NCBI GenBank assembly: GCA_029883965.1
Contig: JAOUIN010000052.1
Location: 1-11,473 of the forward strand
Source of the DNA: Betaproteobacteria bacterium
GTDB taxonomy: Bacteria; Pseudomonadota; Gammaproteobacteria; Burkholderiales; SG8-41
Reading direction: 5' to 3'
DNA length: 11,473 nucleotides
Shown here: piece after piece, positions 7,901 to 11,473 of the stretch
How the letters are laid out: every line of letters starts with the position of its first letter
How positions within the stretch are numbered: position 1 is the stretch's first letter
Notes under the pieces: model-generated
What the model was told of the DNA's origin: nothing
Databases searched by the model: none
The model's input: the letters and a program-made list of their open reading frames with translations, nothing else
Position numbers and translations under genes: made by a program

Positions 7901-8224
7901 GCCGCACGCCTGCGCTTCCGCCCCATCCTGATGACTTCGCTGGCCTTTGTGCTCGGCGTCGTACCGCTGGCTTTTGCCAGCGGCGCCGGCGCCGGCGCGC
8001 GCCATTCCGCAGGTACCGGTGTAATGGGCGGCATGCTCGCGGCCACGTTCCTCGCGATCTTTTTCATCCCGTGGTTCTACAAGCTGATTGTCGATCGCAA
8101 ACTGTCCGACAAGCGCTCCACTGCGGAAATCGAGCACGAAGTGGCCCACCACCGCGAGCAATCGTTGCGCGCCGCGCACGCGCCGCATCATGCGCCGCCC
8201 AGAAAAGAGGCCGGCGATGAGTAA
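4943..8224 (+). CDS. acrB: RND multidrug efflux transporter, HAE1 family (AcrB/MexB-like)
   Basis: Inner-membrane proton/drug antiporter, trimeric in this family, that exports amphiphilic compounds through the adaptor and outer channel. The protein has 1093 residues against about 1045 for AcrB. Visible family marks: N-terminal TM1 after MISRFFIDRPIFAAVLSIF; YPGASAEVLEQTVAAPLENQI in the first porter subdomain; TM4 motif GIVVDDAIVVLENVER with proton-relay aspartates D409/D410 (AcrB D407/D408); TM10 GLAAKNAILIVEF with Lys961 (AcrB K940); and RFRPILMTSLAF, covering the AcrB R971/T978 region. All key relay residues are present, so the pump should be active. Two oddities: an extra stretch of about 28 residues at about 912-939 in the TM9-TM10 periplasmic loop, and a cytoplasmic tail of about 30 residues with six histidines. 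The gene overlaps the adaptor by 4 nt and the channel gene by 8 nt. Substrates cannot be predicted. Confidence 0.97.
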   Translation: MISRFFIDRPIFAAVLSIFLVIAGLAATRTLPIAQYPEIAPPVVTVRAIYPGASAEVLEQTVAAPLENQITGVEDMLYMHSTSTSNGVVEIQVTFNIGADVDTAALNVNNRVKQAEPRLPLEVRRQGVTVEKGSSSFLQVIAFSSPDGRYDDLFISNYVTLNVLDAIKRIPGTTNVQIFGAKDYAMRIWTRPDRMAQLKVTPGDLVRALNEQNAQFAAGKIGQSPTGGPQELVYTITTKGRLSEPAEFENIIVRANPDGSLLRLKDVARVELGSRDYEFIGRVNGKTATLVGIFLQPGANALATADLVTAEIERLKERFPPGFSHSVVYDTTRFVKVSIREVAKTLAEAMLLVFLVVFVFLQNWRATLIPFAAVPVSLIGTFAGLLLLGYSINTLTLFGMVLAIGIVVDDAIVVLENVERIMREEKLEAREAAVKAMKEVTGPIIAMTLTMCAVFVPIAFLGGLTGQLYRQFAVTISIAVTISGVVALTLSPSLCVLILKNEHRQPGRFFRWFNTAFSRLTGRYVDGVTWVLRRGGIALLLFAGMVALTAGLWRATPGALVPDEDQGYYIAAVFLPDGATLERTDKVVNEVVEIIKSNPANENAVAFTGFDFLGGGFRNSAATIFVTQKHWDDREISTQQLVGEFYMKTGHLQEGLALAFGPPPIFGLGTSGGFEFYLQNRGEGGAARLFEVTQQMLGAIQKDPMFAQVNTLWRANVPQLYVQTDREKAKALGVPIDELYSTLAATLGTAYVNDFNKFGRTWQVLMSAEPAHRKNPEDVGAVYVRSDRGAMVPLSSLASVQYSSGPDTLDRFNNLPAVKLIGSAKPGFSSGEAIERMEQIAAATLPPEFSFDWGGASFQEKRSGGTSVIAIGLAALMVFLILAAQYDKWSLPLSVLLALPFGTFGALAAIWINNLLPMPFYMAQGVPWLQGLLSPLAGIARLSNDVYFQIGLVTLLGLAAKNAILIVEFAVLKKQEGYTTAAAAIEAARLRFRPILMTSLAFVLGVVPLAFASGAGAGARHSAGTGVMGGMLAATFLAIFFIPWFYKLIVDRKLSDKRSTAEIEHEVAHHREQSLRAAHAPHHAPPRKEAGDE

Positions 8225-9659
8225 CAGGTCGTTGTTCTATAAAGTATTTTTTTCCGCGCTTCTGGCAGGCTGCAGCGTCAGCCCGGAGTATGAACGGCCT
8301 GCAGCGGAACTGCCGGAAACCTGGAACGCGTCACCCGCACGGGGTCAGGCCATCCCCGCGGACCGGTGGTGGTCGCTCTACGATGACGCCACGCTCGACC
8401 GCCTGGTCACCGAAGCGCTGATCCACAACCAGGATCTGGCACTGGCCACTGCACGTCTGGACGAAGCCCGCGCGCTGGCACGCGTAACCGATTCAACTCT
8501 GGCGCCGGCGGTTGATGCCAGTTTCGAACGTGACCGTACCCGTTCGTCGGAACGATCGTCCGTTCCTCTGCCGCCCAGCGTTCCGCTTGAACGCAACAAC
8601 TATCGCGCGCAACTGAACGTTGCCTATGAAATCGATCTGTGGGACCGGCTGCGCAACACATCGAAGGCGGCACATGCCGACCTGCTGGCAACCGCCGCCG
8701 CGCGCGAAACCGTACGCATCTCGCTGACCGCCGACGTGGTGAGATCGTATTACACGCTGATCGCGCTCGATTCGCAGATCGATGCAACCAAAAGATCGCT
8801 GTCCCTGCGCGCAAATGACCTGCGTTTACAGCGAATACGCGCCGACGCCGGACTGATCAACGAATTCACGCTGCGCCAGCTGGAAGCCGAGGTCTCGGCA
8901 GCGCAGGCACAGTTGCCGGTACTGGAACGCAACCGCACCGGTGAAGAACTGGCACTGGGCGTACTGCTCGGCCGCAATCCGCGCGCATTGATCAATGATG
9001 CGATCGCGCGCGATACCAGGAACGGCGCGCCGGTGACGCCCGTGGTTCCCGCAGACCTGCCGTCGTCGTTGCTGTTGCGCCGGCCTGATGTTGCCGCGGC
9101 CGAACAGCGCCTGATCGCCGCAAATGCGCGCATCGGTGCGGCTCGCGCAGCACTGTTCCCGCGCATCGGACTGACCGGCTATGCCGGCAGCGACAGTGCC
9201 GACCTGTCCAATCTGTTCTCCGGCCCCGCACTCATCTGGCAACTGGGCTTCGCGCTGACACAGCCCATCTTCCAGGGAGGACGTCTGTTCGGTGAAATAG
9301 AAGTCGTGGAGGCACGCGAACGCCAGGCGCTGGCGCAATACCAGAAAACGCTGCAAACCGCCTTCTTCGAAACACATGTCGCGCTGGTCACACAAGTCAG
9401 GGCGCGGGAAGTGTACGACGCCGAGAACGCGCGCGCCCGGTCACTGCAGGAATCACTGCGTCTTGCGCGCATCCGCTATGTCAACGGTTTGACCAGTCAG
9501 CTGGAAGCGCTCGACGCTGAACGCAACCTGCTCAACGCTGAATTGAACCGTGCCGACGCGCTGCGCGCCCAGCGCGCAGCGATTGCCGATGTGGTGAAAG
9601 CCCTGGGTGGCGGTTGGGAAGGATTCTCCGGAGCGGCGTCAACCGCCCCGGCACGCTGA
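8217..9659 (+). CDS. oprM: Outer-membrane efflux channel lipoprotein, OprM/NodT family
   Basis: TolC-like trimeric duct that completes the tripartite pump across the periplasm and outer membrane. The ATG at 8217 gives 480 residues, the usual OprM size. It is preceded by AAGAGG 6 nt upstream, inside the end of the pump gene, and the two genes overlap by 8 nt. A short leader ends in the lipobox LAGC with Cys19 as the lipidated residue. The mature start, SVSPEYERPAAELP, followed by WWSLYDDATLDRLV, is typical of the family. Two repeated outer-membrane-efflux domains follow, at about residues 60-240 and 280-470. Signatures include YEIDLWDRLRN in the first repeat and LLLRRPDVAAAEQRLIAANARIGAARAALFPRI in pieces across the second, then FALTQPIFQGGRLFGEIE. 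Having its own channel gene makes the operon OprM-style rather than the E. coli acrAB type that borrows TolC. The stop lies 12 nt from the end of a convergent gene. Confidence 0.96.
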   Translation: MSNRSLFYKVFFSALLAGCSVSPEYERPAAELPETWNASPARGQAIPADRWWSLYDDATLDRLVTEALIHNQDLALATARLDEARALARVTDSTLAPAVDASFERDRTRSSERSSVPLPPSVPLERNNYRAQLNVAYEIDLWDRLRNTSKAAHADLLATAAARETVRISLTADVVRSYYTLIALDSQIDATKRSLSLRANDLRLQRIRADAGLINEFTLRQLEAEVSAAQAQLPVLERNRTGEELALGVLLGRNPRALINDAIARDTRNGAPVTPVVPADLPSSLLLRRPDVAAAEQRLIAANARIGAARAALFPRIGLTGYAGSDSADLSNLFSGPALIWQLGFALTQPIFQGGRLFGEIEVVEARERQALAQYQKTLQTAFFETHVALVTQVRAREVYDAENARARSLQESLRLARIRYVNGLTSQLEALDAERNLLNAELNRADALRAQRAAIADVVKALGGGWEGFSGAASTAPAR

Positions 9660-9671
9660 TCAACGGACCGG

Positions 9672-10640
9672 CTATTGCGGTTTGATGCCGACGTCCGCGA
9701 TCAGCTTCACGTAACGCGCGTATTCTTCCTTCATCAGCTTGTCAAAGACTTCGGGACCGGAATCCGTCGAAGGCGTTGCGCCCTGCCGCTCGAATACTTC
9801 CTTGATGCGCGGCTGCGAGATGACTTTTTTCACGTCTGCTGCCAGTTGCGCGACAATCTTTTTCGAGACCCCCGCCGGTCCCAGAATACCGAACCAGCCG
9901 TCGGATTGCGCTGCCGGAAGCCCCTCCTCAACCACGGAGGGTATGTTCGGGAACGCCGGATTGCGTTTGGCGGAAGTTACCGCCAGCGGCCGCAGCCGGC
10001 CGTCACGAACTACGGGGGAAATCGTCGGCACTGTAAATACCAGGTAATGCACTCGGCCGGAAGCAGTCTCCCCGAACGCCTCGGGCACCTGCTTAAAAGG
10101 CACGTGCACCGTGCGCACGCCTGCAGCCAGGTTGAAGATCTCCGCGCCGACGTGCGCCAGAGTACCGACACCCAATGACGCGTAGTTGTATTTGGTCGGA
10201 TCCGCCTTCAGCAACGCCACAAATTCCCTGAGGTTGCGCGCCGGCAAACCCGGCGTCACCGCGATGATGTTCGGGATCGATGCCACCTCGATGACTGCTG
10301 TGAAATCGCGTATCGGGTGATAAGGCGGCTGCTTCTGCAACAGCGGGGCGACGGTGTGCGGCGGCGCGACCATCGCATAGGTATAACCATCACGGCTGGA
10401 CGTGGCCAGAATGCTGCTTCCGATCAGCCCGCCCGCACCCGGCCGGTTGTCGACCACAAACTGCTGGCCGTATTGCTCCGCCAGCGACGCGCCAACCGTA
10501 CGCGCGAGGAAATCACTGGCCGAACCGGGCGGCAGCGGCACGATCATGCGCAGCGGCCGTTCAGGAAACTTCTGCGCCGCAGCCATGCCGGCGGCCATTA
10601 CCATCATCAGCAACGACGACCATTTCAGAATGAATTTCAT
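9672..10640 (-). CDS. Bug/TctC-family periplasmic solute-binding protein (tripartite tricarboxylate transporter type)
   Basis: Periplasmic receptor that binds a small organic acid or related molecule. In this family some members feed a TctAB membrane permease and many are orphans. The ATG at 10640 gives 322 residues, standard for Bug proteins, and has GGAGGAG just upstream. An in-frame GTG at 10844 would add a long Arg/Pro-rich stretch without similarity and is rejected. A Sec signal peptide is clear (MKFILKWSSLLMMVMAAGMAAA, given here only to residue 22 of the leader in two parts: charged Lys2/Lys6, hydrophobic 10-19), with cleavage probably after Ala22. The mature protein begins with the family hallmark FPERPLRMIVPLPPGSASD, whose serine/aspartate loop contacts ligand carboxylates in known Bug structures, followed by VDNRPGAGG. 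No tctA or tctB gene is in the window, so this is a local orphan. It is divergent from the VOC gene and may share its regulation. The ligand is unknown. Confidence 0.94.
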   Translation of the reverse strand: MKFILKWSSLLMMVMAAGMAAAQKFPERPLRMIVPLPPGSASDFLARTVGASLAEQYGQQFVVDNRPGAGGLIGSSILATSSRDGYTYAMVAPPHTVAPLLQKQPPYHPIRDFTAVIEVASIPNIIAVTPGLPARNLREFVALLKADPTKYNYASLGVGTLAHVGAEIFNLAAGVRTVHVPFKQVPEAFGETASGRVHYLVFTVPTISPVVRDGRLRPLAVTSAKRNPAFPNIPSVVEEGLPAAQSDGWFGILGPAGVSKKIVAQLAADVKKVISQPRIKEVFERQGATPSTDSGPEVFDKLMKEEYARYVKLIADVGIKPQ

Positions 10641-10644
10641 GCCA

Positions 10645-10651
10645 CTCCTCC
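10645..10651 (-). promoter_or_regulatory. Ribosome binding site of the Bug/TctC gene
   Basis: On the minus strand GGAGGAG lies 4 nt before the ATG at 10640, with its GGAGG core 6 nt away. Together with the signal peptide that follows directly, it fixes the start at 10640 and rules out the longer in-frame extension. Confidence 0.75.
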
Positions 10652-10798
10652 GCAATCCGGTTATGGGCCATGCCCTTATCAATTTTGACCGCGATCGCAG
10701 TGTAATCACTCGCACGGGTCTGCACAATGTACGCCCTGGACGGCGCGCATGACCGGCAGGATTTCCGGTCCCCGCCGGCACCGGCAGGGCAGTCCACA

Positions 10799-10812
10799 GT
10801 GCCGGCCGGCAC
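10799..10812. repeat. Perfect 14-bp palindrome in the Bug-VOC divergent intergenic region
   Basis: GTGCCGGCCGGCAC is its own reverse complement. It lies 158 bp from the Bug ATG and 69 bp from the VOC ATG, just upstream of a -10-like TATGAT (10817-10822) that lacks a good -35 box. It could be an operator for the divergent pair. In GC-rich DNA, short CCGG-rich palindromes also arise by chance, so this is weak. Apart from this, the 241-bp gap holds only GC-rich sequence with no gene that I can support. Confidence 0.35.
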
Positions 10813-10881
10813 CATGTATGATTATGGTAACTGTAACGCGACACGAACGACGGTCACGCCGTCACCTGTTAAGGGGCTCCG

Positions 10882-11322
10882 ATGAAAGTAAATCGCATCC
10901 ATCATCTCAACCTGCGCTGTGCGCCCGGTGACATCGCCGCGATCGAGAAATTCTACGGCGAAGTCATAGGGCTGAAGAAAGGCCCGCGCCCGAATTTTCC
11001 CAATCCCGGCATCTGGCTTTATCTTGACGATCACCCGATTGTGCATGTCAGCGCGCGTTGCGCCGAGGGCTTCCTGCAGGAAAAACACCACAGCAGCGTT
11101 GATCATGTGGCCTTCGATGTCCGAGGCGCCGCAGACTTCCAGGCCAGGCTGGACAGCATGAAAATCCAGTACCAGCAGCAGAATGTGGCAGATGCGGGCT
11201 ACCAGATTTTCCTGCGCGATCCGATCGGTACTCTGCTGGAATTCAATTTTCCGAATAGCGAAGCGCCCACCGCAGTAGCATCCGGATCCCTCGCTAAACG
11301 CCAGACCGAAACAGCCGGCTGA
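10882..11322 (+). CDS. VOC-superfamily (glyoxalase/dioxygenase-fold) protein
   Basis: Small metalloenzyme-like protein of 146 residues, the length of a one-chain, two-module VOC protein. The ATG at 10882 has AAGGGG 5 nt upstream. Module 1 starts with RIHHLNL (His8), followed by FYGEVIGLKKGPRP, a typical VOC helix and turn, and HPIVHVS (His55). Module 2 starts with VDHVAFDV (His75) and ends with FLRDPIGTLLEFNF (Glu120). These four positions line up well with the metal ligands of E. coli glyoxalase I (His5, Glu56, His74, Glu122), with His in place of Glu at the second. Metal binding is therefore likely. The reaction cannot be assigned: the superfamily includes glyoxalases, extradiol dioxygenases, epimerases and antibiotic-modifying enzymes. 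The last 20 or so residues are low-complexity and probably disordered. It is divergent from the Bug gene and followed by a hairpin. Confidence 0.88.
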   Translation: MKVNRIHHLNLRCAPGDIAAIEKFYGEVIGLKKGPRPNFPNPGIWLYLDDHPIVHVSARCAEGFLQEKHHSSVDHVAFDVRGAADFQARLDSMKIQYQQQNVADAGYQIFLRDPIGTLLEFNFPNSEAPTAVASGSLAKRQTETAG

Positions 11323-11341
11323 CCGTCGCAGTTATATTTAC

Positions 11342-11374
11342 ACCGTGAGGTGCGCCACTGGCACACCTTACGGT
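11342..11374 (+). terminator. Strong hairpin after the VOC gene, possible terminator
   Basis: The arms ACCGTGAGGTG (11342-11352) and CACCTTACGGT (11364-11374) pair over 11 positions with one G-T wobble. The 11-nt interior contains GCC/GGC, which can extend the stem. It begins 19 nt after the VOC stop, the usual place for a terminator. The nearest T-run (TTTT, 11383-11386) starts 8 nt after the stem, so it is not a textbook intrinsic terminator. It could instead be an RNA 3'-end stabiliser, or serve a convergent gene beyond the window. Confidence 0.5.
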
Positions 11375-11473
11375 ACCGCTCGTTTTCTAATGATTTTCAG
11401 CTTGAACAAACCACCCGCGAATATCGCCACGCCCCAGAATGTCGAAGCCGTGGTGTTCGCCGAACGCGTGCGC
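11375..11473. other. Unresolved window-edge fragment, possible start or end of another gene
   Basis: Several frames stay open to the edge, so no gene can be called. A minus-strand frame ending at the TAA at 11368-11370 would give a hydrophobic stretch (FWGVAIFAGGLF) then a basic end (KLKIIRKR), as in the C-terminus of a membrane protein. Another minus-strand frame ends at the TAG at 11387-11389. A plus-strand frame from the ATG at 11390 is also open but has no ribosome site. A convergent minus-strand gene is slightly favoured, since the hairpin would then lie between two gene ends. Confidence 0.2.

Noticed and set aside
9657..9674. Terminator between the convergent channel and Bug genes
   Set aside because: Only 12 bp separate the stops and I see no stable stem with a T-run there.

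Overview
The window is GC-rich, densely coded proteobacterial chromosome. A betaproteobacterium, probably Burkholderiales, is the best guess. This rests on a homodimeric AceE-type pyruvate dehydrogenase E1, an AcrR/AcrAB/OprM-type efflux locus that includes its own outer-membrane gene, and a stand-alone Bug/TctC solute-binding protein, a family greatly expanded in Burkholderiales. The taxonomic call is inference. I see no rRNA, tRNA, CRISPR array, insertion sequence or phage gene.

Layout. (1) 1-1846, plus strand: the C-terminal two thirds of an AceE-like E1 whose 5' end lies outside the window. No aceF follows it. (2) 1871-2785, minus: a patatin-like serine hydrolase of the RssA type with a twin-arginine-like leader. 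(3) 2876-3604, minus: an AcrR-like TetR repressor with an unusual Lys/Arg/Ala-rich C-terminal tail. (4) 3605-3758: the divergent control region, with a near-perfect palindrome that closely matches the E. coli AcrR operator as I recall it, overlapping a plausible sigma-70 promoter. (5) 3759-9659, plus: a compact tripartite efflux operon of lipoprotein adaptor, RND pump and outer-membrane lipoprotein channel, translationally coupled by 4-nt and 8-nt overlaps. (6) 9672-10640, minus: a Bug/TctC periplasmic binding protein. (7) 10882-11322, plus: a small VOC (glyoxalase-fold) protein divergent from the Bug gene. (8) 11323-11473: a strong hairpin and an unresolved fragment at the window edge.

How it works together. 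The repressor, operator and three pump genes form one self-contained drug/solvent efflux module. The repressor probably controls both itself and the pump from one operator, and is released by a pump substrate. The patatin-like gene lies 90 bp behind the repressor on the same strand and may be co-transcribed with it. The Bug and VOC genes share a 241-bp divergent control region and may belong to one small-molecule uptake/catabolism function, but the substrate cannot be read from sequence.

No wholly new system is evident. The points most worth a second look are the histone-H1-like tail on the repressor, an insertion of about 28 residues in the TM9-TM10 loop of the RND pump, and changed active-site residues in an E1 that lacks a neighbouring aceF.
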